Assembly: GCF_030376605.1 (NCBI RefSeq)
Contig: NZ_JARRAE010000009.1
Coordinates: 1-64,000 of the forward strand
Direction of reading: 5' to 3'
DNA: 64,000 nt
Source of the DNA: Pseudochrobactrum sp. sp1633
GTDB taxonomy: Bacteria; Pseudomonadota; Alphaproteobacteria; Rhizobiales; Rhizobiaceae
Shown: positions 46,201 through 54,862 of the stretch, piece after piece
Position numbering within the stretch: position 1 is the stretch's first letter
Layout of the letters: the number at the start of each line of letters is the position of its first letter
Notes under the pieces: model-generated
The model's input: the letters and a program-made list of their open reading frames with translations, nothing else
Told to the model about the DNA's origin: nothing
The model's database searches: none
Translations under genes and position numbers: made by a program

Positions 46201-48047
46201 ATGGAGCGGATTTTTTCCAGATCAGCATTGGTCAGGATCGGCTGGCGCACTTCCATCCGTTTGCGCCGAGATGTGCCAACCAGATCAAACAGGTTTGGCC
46301 GTGGCCCGATAAAGGACACGAGGCTCATCACCAGTTCTTCGCGGATCGGATCAATCGGCGGATTGGTGACCTGTGCAAAATTCTGCTTGAAATAGGTATA
46401 AAGCAACTTGGCCTTGTCCGAGAGTGCGGAAATCGGCGTATCCGTGCCCATAGAGCCGACCGCTTCCTGCCCCGTTGTCGCCATCGGTGCCATCAGCAAT
46501 TTTGTGTCTTCCTGCGTGTAACCAAAGCTGCGCTGGCGTTCCATCAGGCTGACATCGCGGCGCAAAGCGCGCGGCTCTACCGGCGCCAGATCTTCCAGAA
46601 CCAGCTGTGTGTTTTTCAGCCACTGGCGGTAAGGATGGGCAGTCGCTATCTGCGATTTCAGCTCGTCATCACTGACAATACGTCCTTCTTCGAGGTCGAT
46701 CAGCAACATACGCCCCGGCTGCAACCGCCATTTTTTGACAATACGGCTTTCATCCACCGGCAACACACCGGCCTCCGATGCCAGAATGATCCGGTCGTCA
46801 TCGGTCACCAGATAACGCGCCGGACGCAGACCATTACGATCCAGCGTCGCGCCAATCTGGCGGCCATCAGTAAAGGCAACGGCAGCAGGGCCGTCCCACG
46901 GCTCCATCAGCGCTGCATGATATTCGTAAAATGCCTTACGCTCGTCACCCATCAGCTTGTTATTGCCCCAAGCCTCAGGGATCAGCATCATCATGGCATG
47001 GCTAAGGGAGTAACCACCCTGCACCAAAAATTCGAGTGCATTGTCAAAACAGGCGGTATCCGACTGTCCCTCATAGGAGATCGGCCAGAGCTTGGAAATA
47101 TCATTGCCGAACAGTTCGCTATCAACAGAGGCCTGACGCGCAGCCATCCAGTTCACATTGCCGCGCAGCGTGTTGATCTCGCCATTATGGGCAACCATGC
47201 GATAAGGGTGAGCGAGTTTCCACGAAGGAAAAGTATTGGTTGAAAAGCGCTGATGCACCAGCGCAATGGCGCTCTCAAAACGCGGGTCAGTCAAGTCCTG
47301 ATAATAAGCGCCAACCTGATAACTCAGGAACATGCCCTTATAAACAACGGTGCGCGCAGACATGGAAACAATATAGAAACCGTTGTCCCGTCCCTCAGTC
47401 TCGTGGAAAATCCGGTTGGAGATCACCTTGCGCAACACAAATAAACGACGCTCGAAATCGTCATCGCTGGCAATATTTGGATTTCGACCGATAAAGACCT
47501 GACGATGCACCGGCTCGGTTGCGGCAATGTCTTCTGCTTTGGACAGCGAGCTATTATCAACCGGCACTGTACGGAAACCGATCAGGTTCTGGCCTTCAGC
47601 CGCGATCACTTCCGTAATCACCCGCTCCAGATGCGCACGCAATTTCACATCCTGCGGCATGAAAATCTGGCCGACAGCGTAATGTCCGGCATCAGGCAGA
47701 TGTATACCGCTCTTTGCCATCTCCTCACGGAAGAAGCGATCGGGAATCTGCACCAGAATACCGGCACCATCACCCATCAGCGGATCGGCACCGACGGCAC
47801 CGCGATGCGTCAGGTTTTCAAGCATCTGTAAGCCGTCCAGCACGATCTGGTGCGACGGCACATTTTTCATCTGCGCGATAAAGCCGACACCGCAGGCATC
47901 ATGCTCACGACGCGGATCATAGAGCCCTTGTTTCTCGGGCATAGTTCGGGGTGTTTTGGCGGTTTTAGTCGATGTTGTGGTTTTGCCGCCTTTTTCTGTA
48001 TGCGTATGAGCCTGAAATGCCCCAACAGAATGCGACTTGATCAACAT
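43296..48047 (-). CDS. gltB: Glutamate synthase (NADPH) large subunit
   Basis: 1583 residues, about 70 more than E. coli GltB, because a 51-residue leader rich in Thr/Lys/Ser precedes the catalytic Cys52 of [10 protein letters not shown]; that leader is probably a cleaved propeptide. The glutaminase domain is followed by the FMN domain ([27 protein letters not shown]), the 3Fe-4S cysteines [13 protein letters not shown] and the C-terminal beta-helix. Combines 2-oxoglutarate and glutamine to two glutamates. AAGGAGG precedes the ATG and overlaps the end of an upstream small frame. Confidence 0.95.
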   Translation of the reverse strand: MLIKSHSVGAFQAHTHTEKGGKTTTSTKTAKTPRTMPEKQGLYDPRREHDACGVGFIAQMKNVPSHQIVLDGLQMLENLTHRGAVGADPLMGDGAGILVQIPDRFFREEMAKSGIHLPDAGHYAVGQIFMPQDVKLRAHLERVITEVIAAEGQNLIGFRTVPVDNSSLSKAEDIAATEPVHRQVFIGRNPNIASDDDFERRLFVLRKVISNRIFHETEGRDNGFYIVSMSARTVVYKGMFLSYQVGAYYQDLTDPRFESAIALVHQRFSTNTFPSWKLAHPYRMVAHNGEINTLRGNVNWMAARQASVDSELFGNDISKLWPISYEGQSDTACFDNALEFLVQGGYSLSHAMMMLIPEAWGNNKLMGDERKAFYEYHAALMEPWDGPAAVAFTDGRQIGATLDRNGLRPARYLVTDDDRIILASEAGVLPVDESRIVKKWRLQPGRMLLIDLEEGRIVSDDELKSQIATAHPYRQWLKNTQLVLEDLAPVEPRALRRDVSLMERQRSFGYTQEDTKLLMAPMATTGQEAVGSMGTDTPISALSDKAKLLYTYFKQNFAQVTNPPIDPIREELVMSLVSFIGPRPNLFDLVGTSRRKRMEVRQPILTNADLEKIRSIGHSEDRFDTKTLDMTYPVNEGAAGMDGTLARLCDRAEAAVHGGYNIIILSDRQVGPDRIALPALLATAAVHHHLIRKGLRTSVGLVVESGEPREVHHFCCLAGYGAEAINPYLAFDTLTDMHQRGDFPPEVDSSEIVSRYIKSIGKGMLKVMSKMGISTYQSYCGAQIFDAIGLKQSFVDRFFFGTASMIEGVGLHEVAQETVLRHNTAFVREIGGSSALPAGGEYAYRIRGEAHMWSPDAVAKLQHAVRNDNPKSFAEYSEMLNSRSAAAKTIRSLFHLKRAGERGKKPVDLAEVEPAAELVKRFSTGAMSFGSISREAHTTLAVAMNRIGAKSNTGEGGEEPDRLYPLRDGSPNPQRSAIKQVASGRFGVTTEFLVNADMIQIKVAQGAKPGEGGQLPGHKVDATIAKTRHSTPRVGLISPPPHHDIYSIEDLAQLIFDLKNVNPHADISVKLVSEVGVGTVAAGVAKARADHITVSGYDGGTGASPLTSLKHAGSPWETGLAETHQTLVLNGLRSRIALQVDGGLRTGRDVIIGALLGADEFGFSTAPLIAAGCIMMRKCHLNTCPVGVATQDPVLRQRFKGTPEHVINFFFYLAEEVRVLLAELGFTKLEQIIGRSDLLEKQAAINHWKAQGLDFSRIFYRPYAAIAGDETQLRHTQLQQHPIDDVLDRDLIAAAAPALENREKVTLTRSIKNTDRSAGAMLSGALVSRYRHKGLPEETIHVRFNGTAGQSFAAFLAHGISFELHGEGNDYIGKGLSGGRIIIRPSESSQLKADEAIIAGNTVLYGAIEGECYIRGQAGERFAVRNSGAVAVVEGVGDHGCEYMTGGVVVVIGETGRNFAAGMSGGVAYVLDESGDFAGRCNMAMVELEPVPEEDDILERLHHHGGDLMHKGRVDVSGNMTRHDEERLAQLLANHHHYTGSKQARMILDNWEQYRPKFVKVMPVEYRRALEEMELLRTNVAAE

Positions 48048-48057
48048 CGAAACCTCC

Positions 48058-48228
48058 TTAGACCCGGTACAGGGCCATTTGCCGGATCAGGCGTGCGGCA
48101 CCAACCCGTCCTCCGGACGGGATATATGCGAACGCTGAGACAGCAGAATTGTGAATTGGATTTGTGAAAATGCCTGTCCGTGCAGCACGCCAGAGAAAGC
48201 AGACAGCATAATACATCAGATTAATCAT
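48058..48228 (-). CDS. Small upstream frame coupled to gltB (possible leader peptide)
   Basis: 56 codons beginning [17 protein letters not shown] and ending [18 protein letters not shown] stands 5 to 6 bases before its ATG at 48228, a strong ribosome site. Its stop TAA at 48058-48060 directly abuts the AAGGAGG of gltB, so ribosomes finishing it stop on the gltB ribosome site. A hairpin CCCGTCC-GGA-GGACGGG (near 48104-48120) lies inside the frame. I do not recognise the peptide; whether it is made or acts only as a coupling device is open. Confidence 0.55.
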   Translation of the reverse strand: MINLMYYAVCFLWRAARTGIFTNPIHNSAVSAFAYIPSGGRVGAARLIRQMALYRV

Positions 48229-48706
48229 TGATCGGCCTCCCCTGTTAATTAAGCACATACGCGTGCGGATGAACGGAATGCTCTCACCGGTGATCGCAAC
48301 GGCAGATTGATGAGCCATTGCGTAAAACAGATAAAAACATAGCATGAATTGAAGAAAAACGCGCCGGATATGTTGTATGGCAGAACCTCTTCAATAGGAC
48401 AGCATTGCTGCCCTATCATTTTATTGCAGAATATTTTCCGCCCTACAAGCACGAAATATTCAATTTTAAATCGATTTTTTGTAATTTTATTGCGCGATGA
48501 ATTTCGCCTCATGAAAAAACAAGGATTTAGCTGCCTCTCCTAGGCGGGCAATCCAAAAACTGCGTCAATGTGACCACACGCTATCTTGATGTCAGGTTTC
48601 ATTCGTGTGGCAGAAAAAACCAGCTATAAACACGCATCACATTCACTGCATCCTGTACCCGCATGATGCAATTGAGTTCTTTGTTTTGACGCATACGGAG
48701 CCATTG
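48229..48706. other. Divergent promoter region of gltB and threonine aldolase
   Basis: About 480 AT-rich bases. An inverted repeat ATAGGACAGC (48394-48403) and GCTGCCCTAT (48407-48416), with one G-T pair, could be a regulator site or a hairpin. A very short frame MKKQGFSCLS follows at 48511-48543 but has no support. No other gene seen. Confidence 0.45.
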
Positions 48707-49759
48707 ATGTTCTTCGCTTCCGATAACTGGGCGGGCGCCCATCCCGATATTAATGCCAATATTACCGCCCATGCAGGCGGCTTTGCTGCTTCCTATGGTG
48801 CCAGTGATATCGACAAAAAAGTCGAGCAGCACTTCAACGAATTATTCGAGCGTGAAGTTGCGGTTTATTTTGTTGGCACAGGCACCGCAGCCAATTCTCT
48901 GGCGCTGGCCAGCGTCAACCGTCCGGGCGGTGTATCGCTCTGCCATCGTGAAGCCCATGTGATCGAAGATGAATGCGGCGCACCGGAATATTTCACCGGT
49001 GGCGCACGTCTGCATCCGGTTGATGGTGCCTTAGGCAAAATGGATCCGGCGAACCTACGCAAGGAGCTGAAACGCTTCAATCCGGCTTTCATCCATGCCG
49101 GTCAGCCAATGGCCGTTACCATTACGCAGGCCACCGAAATCGGCACGCTTTATTCGCTGGATGAAATCGCTACTATTTCGGCTATCTGCCGCGAGCATGA
49201 TCTGCCACTGCATCTCGATGGTGCCCGCTTTGCCAATGCATTGGTAACGCTTGGCGTGACACCTGCGGAAATGACATGGAAACAGGGCGTTGATATCGTC
49301 TCTTTCGGTGGCACAAAAAATGGTTGCTGGTGTGCGGAAGCTCTCGTTTTCATGAACCCTCAGCAGGCAAAAGATCTGCCTTTCATCCGCAAACGTGCAG
49401 CGCAGCTCTTCTCCAAAACCCGTTTCATTGCCGCGCAGTTTGATGCTTATCTCAAAGATGATCTTTGGCTGAAACTTGCCCGTCATGCCAATGCTATGAC
49501 CGCCCGGCTGGCACAGGCAGTCAATGGTTCAGACAAAGTGAAACTGGCATGGCAGCCGCAGGCCAACGAGCTTTTCGCTATTTTGAAAAAGTCCGACAGT
49601 GAAAAACTGCAGGCACAGGGTGCCGTGTTCTATGACTGGAACCAGCCGCATAGTGCCGACCATATTGCCGAGGATGAAACCTTTGTCCGTCTCGTCACCA
49701 GCTTCGCCACAACCGAGGCTGAGATCGATAAATTCGTCGGATTGATCAAAGCATTATAA
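48707..49759 (+). CDS. Low-specificity L-threonine aldolase
   Basis: 350 residues from the ATG at 48707, six bases after GGAG; a longer frame to 48605 is promoter DNA. Fold type I PLP enzyme: MFFASDNWAGAHP start, VGTGTAANSLALA, the PLP lysine in FGGTKNGCWCAEAL and HLDGARFANAL. Splits L-threonine and L-allo-threonine to glycine and acetaldehyde, and may serve glycine supply. A strong terminator follows. Confidence 0.92.
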   Translation: MFFASDNWAGAHPDINANITAHAGGFAASYGASDIDKKVEQHFNELFEREVAVYFVGTGTAANSLALASVNRPGGVSLCHREAHVIEDECGAPEYFTGGARLHPVDGALGKMDPANLRKELKRFNPAFIHAGQPMAVTITQATEIGTLYSLDEIATISAICREHDLPLHLDGARFANALVTLGVTPAEMTWKQGVDIVSFGGTKNGCWCAEALVFMNPQQAKDLPFIRKRAAQLFSKTRFIAAQFDAYLKDDLWLKLARHANAMTARLAQAVNGSDKVKLAWQPQANELFAILKKSDSEKLQAQGAVFYDWNQPHSADHIAEDETFVRLVTSFATTEAEIDKFVGLIKAL

Positions 49760-49761
49760 CA

Positions 49762-49791
49762 AAAAAGGGCAGGAAATTTCCTGCCCTTTTT
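49762..49791. terminator. Bidirectional terminator between threonine aldolase and hsp20
   Basis: A perfect 30-base palindrome, AAAAAGGGCAGGAAA (49762-49776) with TTTCCTGCCCTTTTT (49777-49791). The inner AAA/TTT must open as the loop, leaving a 10-12 bp stem, with A and T runs for both convergent genes. Confidence 0.92.
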
Positions 49792-49810
49792 CATGACTCA
49801 CTTACAAAGC

Positions 49811-50302
49811 TTATTTGCTGTCGATCGCTTTCGTATCAACAGTTTTGGCATCAATGCTTTGCGCCACATTACTGGCAACCGCAGTAACATTAATCTTACG
49901 CGGTTTCAGTTCTTCCGGAATCTCGCGCTTGAGATCAATATGCAGCAAACCATTTTTCAGGCTCGCACCGGCGACCTCAACATGGTCGGCCAGATGGAAG
50001 CGACGCTCAAAAGCACGCGATGCAATCCCGCGATAGAGGAATTCTTTTTCAGCATCCGTTTCATCGGCAATCTTGGTACCTTTGATGGTCAGCTGATTGC
50101 GGTGAGCTTCAATTTCAATCTCGTTCTGATCAAAACCGGCCACAGCCATCGTAATACGGTAGGAGCTTTCACCGGTGCGCTCGATATTATAAGGCGGATA
50201 GGCCTGCGCACTTTCCGGCTGACCAAGGCTGTCCAGCATCGTGAACAGACGGTCGAAACCAACGGTTGAACGGTAAAGCGGAGAAAAATCAAAATGACGC
50301 AT
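49811..50302 (-). CDS. Small heat-shock protein (Hsp20/IbpA family)
   Basis: 163 residues from the ATG at 50302, after AAGGAGGGC; the longer frame to 50434 is the untranslated leader. N-terminal MRHFDFSPLYRSTVGFDRLF as in IbpA/HspA of rhizobia, alpha-crystallin domain (about 35-125) with YRITMAVAGFDQNEIEIEA and the GLLHIDLKREIPEELKPRKI C-terminus containing the I-x-I/V motif. The tail has repeated DAK/DTK/DSK units. An ATP-independent holdase that binds unfolding proteins. A possible RNA thermometer lies in its leader. Confidence 0.92.
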   Translation of the reverse strand: MRHFDFSPLYRSTVGFDRLFTMLDSLGQPESAQAYPPYNIERTGESSYRITMAVAGFDQNEIEIEAHRNQLTIKGTKIADETDAEKEFLYRGIASRAFERRFHLADHVEVAGASLKNGLLHIDLKREIPEELKPRKINVTAVASNVAQSIDAKTVDTKAIDSK

Positions 50303-50400
50303 AAAATGCCCTCCTTCAGAGCGACGTTGCGTTAAAAGACTGACAGAAAAACTCCCGCTATCGGCGAGCCTTTCTTCGTTGTGCAGCCCCTGTATCAGGC
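50303..50400 (-). promoter_or_regulatory. Candidate ROSE-like RNA thermometer of the small heat-shock gene
   Basis: In the leader on the minus strand, TCGCT (50324-50320) lies just before AAGGAGGGC. GCUCU can pair with AGGGC around GAAGG, hiding the ribosome site, and UYGCU opposite the Shine-Dalgarno is the hallmark of ROSE elements found before rhizobial small heat-shock genes. The upstream hairpins of the family were not traced in detail. Confidence 0.55.
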
Positions 50401-50555
50401 GGCTACACCAATGATCTGGTATTGCGAAAAACATAATTCAAGGGGGCAATATCAGCATTTACAATTTGTCTTCTGCCCGCCATGATTATCGCCTATTGAG
50501 TTTAGTTTCTGAAGCGATACAGCTTTTGGCCACAACCGCATGAGCAGCAGGCACT

Positions 50556-51545
50556 ATGACAAAACCGTTTTTTGAGACCGAGAATAATCCCGCTCCGGCA
50601 GATTTGCAGGCAGGCTTTTTTCAGTCCGCCGATGGGTTTCAACTGCGCTATGCCTTATGTGCAAGCCCAAAAGACACTCCACGCCAAGGCACGATCATTC
50701 TGCTGCATGGCCGCAATGAAGCCTTTGAAAAATATTATGAAACAATCTCTGATCTGAATAAGCGCGGCTTTTGTGTTGCGACAATGGACTGGCGCGGTCA
50801 GGGCGGCTCTTTCCGTATGCTCAAAGATGCGGAGCGCGGTTATGTTCGCAATTTTGCTGATTACCGCAGCGATTTTGAGATTTTCCTCAAAACCATTGTC
50901 ATGCCGGATTGCCCGCCGCCTTTTTACATTCTCGCCCATTCCACCGGCGCGCTTATCGCTCTGCAATCCCACGAGATGCTGCAGTCACGCATCCGCCGGA
51001 TGGTGCTGGTTTCACCGTTTTTAGGACTTGCACGCAGCATTTTTTCAGACAGGCAATTGCGCCCGCTGGCCACAGTTCTGGCATGCACCGGCTTCGGCAG
51101 CCGCTATGCGGGTAAGGTTCCCCTGCAGCTTTCACCGGAAAGTTTTGCCCGCAATCCGCTCACGCATGACCAGGCACGTTATTTGCGCAATGCCGCAATC
51201 ACCCGCGATCAGCCGCAACTCGGTATTGCCGGCCCGACAATTCAATGGCTGGCACAAACCTTGAAAGCCATTCACAGCATTAACAATCCGCAATTTTATG
51301 AGCGTTTTTCAATCCCGACCCTGTTTCTTGTTCCCGGAGCAGATCGGGTGGTCGATGGAAGAGCCGCCGCGCGCTTTGCAGGTAAATTGCGCAGTGCATC
51401 GCTAATCACAATTGATGGCGCCTACCATGAACTGCTTCAGGAAAGTGATTTTTACCGCGAGCAGGTCTGGGCGGCATTTGACGCATTCATACCGGGCTCA
51501 ACAGCGCCGGAACAAATCACTGAACCGGCGCTGACAGAAGTGTAA
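50556..51545 (+). CDS. Alpha/beta hydrolase, lysophospholipase (PldB)-like
   Basis: 329 residues, no signal peptide. Serine aminopeptidase S33/hydrolase_4 fold: oxyanion region LLHGRNEAFEKYYE, DWRGQGGSFRM, nucleophile serine in LAHSTGALIA, acid in PGADRVVDG and histidine in GAYHELLQE. This matches the PldB/monoacylglycerol lipase group, so a lysophospholipid or monoglyceride substrate is likely but unproven. Single gene; ribosome site weak. It converges on hisN with only 8 bases between the two. Confidence 0.87.
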   Translation: MTKPFFETENNPAPADLQAGFFQSADGFQLRYALCASPKDTPRQGTIILLHGRNEAFEKYYETISDLNKRGFCVATMDWRGQGGSFRMLKDAERGYVRNFADYRSDFEIFLKTIVMPDCPPPFYILAHSTGALIALQSHEMLQSRIRRMVLVSPFLGLARSIFSDRQLRPLATVLACTGFGSRYAGKVPLQLSPESFARNPLTHDQARYLRNAAITRDQPQLGIAGPTIQWLAQTLKAIHSINNPQFYERFSIPTLFLVPGADRVVDGRAAARFAGKLRSASLITIDGAYHELLQESDFYREQVWAAFDAFIPGSTAPEQITEPALTEV

Positions 51546-51553
51546 ATTAGCGA

Positions 51554-52339
51554 TCAGGCGTTGAGGATTTTCAAAGCCTGCTCATGCAGCGCTGCTGATG
51601 ATGCAGCAACGATATATCCGCCCTTCTCTGCGGGACCGCCGTCAATTTGCGTAATCACACCGCCAGCCTGCTCAATTACCGGAATAAGCCCCATCACGTC
51701 ATAGGGTTGCAATCCGCTTTCAATGACCAGATCGGCAAAGCCCGAAGCCAGCATGGCATAGGCATAGCAATCCACACCATAGCGGGACAAACGCACCTGT
51801 GCTTCCAGCCGGTCGAAACCCTCCCGCTGCGCGTCTTTAAACAATGAAGGCGATGTGGTGAAAACAGTCGCTTCCGACAAATCAGTGGTCTGACGCGTTT
51901 TCAGCTGGACCTGCCCGCCATTGCCTGCATATTCAGGTCCGCTCCAGAATGCACCATCGCCCAGCGTGTAGAACAACTCATTGGTAAACGGCTGAGACAT
52001 CATGCCAATACGGGCATCGCCGTCGACCATCAGCCCGACCAGCGTACCCCAGACCGGCAGACCGGAAATAAAAGCACGGGTGCCGTCGATCGGATCAATC
52101 ACCCAGATATGGCTGCTGTCGAGTTTTTCGCCGCCAAATTCTTCACCCAGAATACCATGTTCCGGAAAATGCTGATTGATAACTTTGCGGATTGCTTTCT
52201 CCGCCTCACGATCAGCTTCCGTTACCGGATCAAAACCGACCGTATACTTGTTATCAATCGCAATTTTCTGCCGGAATCGCGGCAGTGTTTGTTCGGATGC
52301 GGCCTGCGCGATCTCTTTTAAAAACGACGAATTCACCAC
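51554..52339 (-). CDS. hisN: Histidinol-phosphatase, inositol-monophosphatase family (HisN type)
   Basis: 261 residues beginning at a GTG (52339) with GGAGTG 8 bases upstream. Metal-binding motifs are intact: GEEFGGEK, DPIDGTRAFISG and, late, LQPYDVMGLIPVIEQAGG. The group with RAFISGLPVWG is the histidinol-phosphatase clade of Actinobacteria and Alphaproteobacteria, which replaces HisB or HisJ. A general inositol phosphatase role is the alternative. It lies beside the small RNA, as I recall for alpha-r8 loci. Confidence 0.85.
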   Translation of the reverse strand: MVNSSFLKEIAQAASEQTLPRFRQKIAIDNKYTVGFDPVTEADREAEKAIRKVINQHFPEHGILGEEFGGEKLDSSHIWVIDPIDGTRAFISGLPVWGTLVGLMVDGDARIGMMSQPFTNELFYTLGDGAFWSGPEYAGNGGQVQLKTRQTTDLSEATVFTTSPSLFKDAQREGFDRLEAQVRLSRYGVDCYAYAMLASGFADLVIESGLQPYDVMGLIPVIEQAGGVITQIDGGPAEKGGYIVAASSAALHEQALKILNA

Positions 52340-52528
52340 AAAAATTCACTCCATTTCACAGTGCTTTTTAGACATTTCGACGAAAAATCAACGGTATTTC
52401 TGATCAAAATACTTACTTCTCATCCTGACAAAGAAGCATTTTGATTATAAATATCAAATAGTTAAATTGTATGTACGTTCAGAAAATTCAGAATTTTCAT
52501 AAAAAGTTTGATTTTAGCGGATTCTGAA

Positions 52529-52557
52529 TTGACCGTTTCTTCTCTGCGAAATAAAAT
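52529..52557 (+). promoter_or_regulatory. Housekeeping promoter of the alpha-r8 small RNA
   Basis: TTGACC (52529-52534), a 17-base spacer and TAAAAT (52552-52557) give a near-consensus sigma-70 promoter. The expected start is at about 52562-52565, directly before the first stem of the small RNA, and no coding gene follows on this strand. Confidence 0.85.
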
Positions 52558-52562
52558 AGTTA

Positions 52563-52642
52563 ACGGACAATATGTCTGTTTGCGCCCGCAAGGGCGTTTC
52601 CTCCCTAGATTTTGGACCGCACTCTTTGTGCGGTCTTTTTTT
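52563..52642 (+). ncRNA. mmgR: Small regulatory RNA of the alpha-r8 family (MmgR-like)
   Basis: About 80 bases with three stems: CGGACA-AUA-UGUCUG (52564-52578, one G-U), CGCCC-GCAA-GGGCG (52583-52596) and the terminator GACCGCAC/GTGCGGTC (52615-52635) ending in seven T. The unpaired UUUCCUCCCU at 52597-52606 between stems two and three is the conserved decamer I recall for alpha-r8/MmgR, an Hfq-bound RNA that limits polyhydroxybutyrate storage in Sinorhizobium. The neighbours, a phosphatase and an N-formylglutamate amidohydrolase, also fit that locus. The anti-Shine-Dalgarno motif suggests translation repression. Confidence 0.85.
52615..52642 (+). terminator. Rho-independent terminator of the alpha-r8 RNA
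   Basis: GACCGCAC (52615-52622), loop TCTTT, GTGCGGTC (52628-52635), then TTTTTTT. Strong on the plus strand, where no protein gene ends, which is the clue to a separate small RNA gene. Confidence 0.93.
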
Positions 52643-52651
52643 ATGCTGATT

Positions 52652-53560
52652 TCATTCAGCCGCCTGCTGGTTCCGCAGAAACACATAATCCGGCAGCGCC
52701 GTCAAATCAGCCATAAACTGCGCCAGATCGCGGCACAGTCCGGCAAACGACGGCAAACGCTGCAGATTGGTCTCATCAACATACAGCGCACGGTTCACCT
52801 CAATCTGCAAAGCATGGAAATCGCGATGCGGCCGCCCGTAATGCTCGGTAATATAGCCACCGGCATAGGGCTTATTATGCGCAACATTATATCCCATATT
52901 TTGCAGCAACTCGATTGCAGCCCAGGACAATGCATCTGAACAGGAACGACCAAAGCGATCACCGATGATAAAGTCCGGTCGTGCTGAATTGCCGTTTTGC
53001 CCTGTACAATCAAGCACATCCAGCCCGCTCGGCATGGAGTGACAATCAATCAGTACCGCATAGCCAAATTGCGCCCTTGTATCACTCAGCAATTGCCCGA
53101 GCTGATCATGATAGGGTTTATATATTGTTTCGATGCGGTCAAGCGCCTCGCTGAGCGGCAGTCTGGACTTATAAATATCCTGCCCTTCACCAACGATTTT
53201 CGCCACGGTGCCAAGTCCGCCTGCAACCCGCGTTGAGCGGATATTGGCATGAGACGGCACCGGCTCTGTAAACATTTTCGGGTCGAGCTCATATGGCTCG
53301 CGGTTCACATCAAGATAGGCTCGCGGGAAATGCGCCCGCAGTAAAGGCGCGCCCAATGGTACAGCCAGCGCGAATAATTCATCGACATAGCAATCTTCAG
53401 ACTGACGGATATCATGCGGGCTGAGGCGCGATTGCAGCAAAAAGGCGGGCGGATAATAACTGCCGCTATGAGGAGAATTAAAAACAAAAGGTATGCGCTG
53501 TTGCGCCGGAGCACAAACTTCAAAGGGAGTGACGCTTTGAAAATCCCGTTGCAGGCTCAT
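52652..53560 (-). CDS. N-formylglutamate amidohydrolase
   Basis: 302 residues of the FGase family. Conserved parts: FVFNSPHSGSYYPPAFL, a likely metal histidine in HSG, EDCYVDELFA, DVNREPYELDPKMF, LIDCHSMPSG and ALQIEVNRALYVDE. It hydrolyses N-formylglutamate to glutamate and formate, the last step of one histidine-degradation route (HutG type), though related enzymes act on other N-formyl amino acids. No hut genes are near. It ends close to the alpha-r8 RNA on the other strand. Confidence 0.87.
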   Translation of the reverse strand: MSLQRDFQSVTPFEVCAPAQQRIPFVFNSPHSGSYYPPAFLLQSRLSPHDIRQSEDCYVDELFALAVPLGAPLLRAHFPRAYLDVNREPYELDPKMFTEPVPSHANIRSTRVAGGLGTVAKIVGEGQDIYKSRLPLSEALDRIETIYKPYHDQLGQLLSDTRAQFGYAVLIDCHSMPSGLDVLDCTGQNGNSARPDFIIGDRFGRSCSDALSWAAIELLQNMGYNVAHNKPYAGGYITEHYGRPHRDFHALQIEVNRALYVDETNLQRLPSFAGLCRDLAQFMADLTALPDYVFLRNQQAAE

Positions 53561-53573
53561 TATCCGCTTTCAC

Positions 53574-53927
53574 TTACTGCATTGGCAGGTTCAGCCATTT
53601 AAAAGGCACCCCGCCGGTTATTGCCAAGCCTAGCTGATAATCAGGAAAAGCAAAGCCGGAATTGTCATATTCTTCCAGAAAACACTGAAAACTGACGTGC
53701 CTGCCCTCATTTAAGGGACAATTGAATGCCACGTCACATGACATTTTTTTGAACGGCTCTGCACAGAGCCACAAAGAGTTTTCCTGCTCATGAAACTCTG
53801 TAGCTTTTGCTGCGTTATTATAACACCCTGTCAGACGATATGACAGGACAGATAAATATGAATGATTCATCCGATGTTTACCAAAGCAGCGTCTTATAGG
53901 ATCAGATTGAATCGCTGTTATTGCCAT
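53574..53927 (-). CDS. Doubtful small open frame before the amidohydrolase gene
   Basis: Up to 117 codons, or 98 from ATG 53870 (MNHSYLSVLSYR). It contains several cysteines, no domain I know and no ribosome site. Its end lies 13 bases before the amidohydrolase start on the same strand, so a co-transcribed small gene is possible. It may equally be chance in the cpdR promoter region. Confidence 0.3.
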   Translation of the reverse strand: MAITAIQSDPIRRCFGKHRMNHSYLSVLSYRLTGCYNNAAKATEFHEQENSLWLCAEPFKKMSCDVAFNCPLNEGRHVSFQCFLEEYDNSGFAFPDYQLGLAITGGVPFKWLNLPMQ

Positions 53928-54003
53928 TTTGTCACCGCAATATAATGCTGCGGACAGTAAAAATTAATTGCATATAAGAGCGTACAGATATTCGGACGGA
54001 CCA

Positions 54004-54366
54004 ATGAAAAGAATCCTGCTTGCTGAAGATGATAATGATATGCGCCGTTTTCTGGTGAAAGCACTGGAAAAAGCCGGTTATCATGTCACCCATTTTGACA
54101 ATGGAGCCAGCGCCTATGAACGCCTGCGTGAAGAGCCGTTCTCTCTGTTGCTGACAGATATCGTTATGCCGGAGATGGACGGAATTGAACTCGCACGCCG
54201 CGCGACCGAGATCGACCCGGATCTGAAAGTTATGTTCATCACCGGTTTTGCTGCCGTAGCTCTCAATCCTGATTCACATGCACCGCGTGAAGCCAAGGTA
54301 CTCTCCAAGCCGTTTCATCTGCGCGATCTCGTGAATGAGATTGAGAAGATGCTGCTGGCTGCCTGA
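54004..54366 (+). CDS. cpdR: Single-domain response regulator CpdR
   Basis: 120 residues from the ATG at 54004; a longer frame to 53968 has no ribosome site. Receiver domain only: acidic pocket EDDND, phosphoacceptor aspartate in LLTDIVMPEMDG (residue 53 or so), conserved threonine in MFITGFAA and lysine in LSKPFH. The sequence is close to CpdR of rhizobia and Caulobacter, which, when unphosphorylated, localises ClpXP to the pole for CtrA degradation. It sits immediately before tRNA-Val. Confidence 0.92.
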   Translation: MKRILLAEDDNDMRRFLVKALEKAGYHVTHFDNGASAYERLREEPFSLLLTDIVMPEMDGIELARRATEIDPDLKVMFITGFAAVALNPDSHAPREAKVLSKPFHLRDLVNEIEKMLLAA

Positions 54367-54376
54367 TCCGGACCAT

Positions 54377-54395
54377 CCTGTTGAAAAACAACAGG
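54377..54395 (+). terminator. Hairpin after cpdR
   Basis: CCTGTTG (54377-54383) pairs with CAACAGG (54389-54395), loop AAAAA. The T-rich tract comes about a dozen bases later, so it is a modest terminator candidate. Confidence 0.5.
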
Positions 54396-54474
54396 CAAAA
54401 CAAAGAATTTTTCTTTATTTATCAAAAGAGCATTGACGCGCGCGAACCAATATGGTGTATGCGCGTCATCGGAT

Positions 54475-54549
54475 GGGCGTATAGCTCAGCGGGAGAGCAC
54501 TACATTGACATTGTAGGGGTCACAGGTTCAATCCCTGTTACGCCCACCA
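54475..54549 (+). tRNA. tRNA-Val (anticodon GAC)
   Basis: 75 bases including an encoded CCA (54547-54549). Acceptor GGGCGTA with TACGCCC; D-arm GCTCAGC-GGGA-GAGC; anticodon stem CTACA/TGTAG around loop TTGACAT, so anticodon GAC; T-arm with GGTTCAATCC. No intron. Its 3' end borders the accessory region, the usual target for tyrosine-recombinase islands. Confidence 0.97.
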
Positions 54550-54613
54550 TCCGGATCCCAGAAAAATCAACAGGTTACAATAAGAATAAGCAGCCTGCGT
54601 TCACCTGCCGAAA

Positions 54614-54680
54614 TTGGCTACTCACCAAATACTCACAAATCAATATGGCTACTCACCGCATCATGTGAGTAATCACTCAC
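54614..54680. repeat. ACTCAC repeat cluster downstream of tRNA-Val
   Basis: TGGCTACTCACC occurs at 54615-54626 and 54646-54657, spaced 31 bases. ACTCAC also occurs at 54631-54636 and 54675-54680, and inverted as GTGAGT at 54665-54670, forming GTGAGT-AATC-ACTCAC. Short direct and inverted copies beside a tRNA resemble integrase arm sites. A 16-base perfect palindrome ACCCCAAATTTGGGGT follows at 54700-54715. The stretch 54550-54862 has no gene. Confidence 0.6.
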
Positions 54681-54862
54681 AAGAATCATTGAAACGCTGA
54701 CCCCAAATTTGGGGTTAAATCCGCTCCGCTCAATGGCCAATTCGCCATTCCTGACTTCCGATAACCTCTATTGCCGGAAACCAGAGCAGCCCAAATCTGG
54801 ACATACCCCTTGACCACCTGCCGCACCTCTGCCAGCTTACGGGAAACAGGGGGGATAGTTTC

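Noticed and set aside
45834-47243. A 469-codon plus-strand frame
   Set aside because: Antisense to gltB, which is complete and certain.
54614-54680. CRISPR-like direct repeats
   Set aside because: Only two full 12-base copies, no regular spacers and no cas genes.
54700-54715. Perfect palindrome ACCCCAAATTTGGGGT as a terminator
   Set aside because: No loop, no T-run and no gene ending just upstream; kept only as part of the repeat note.
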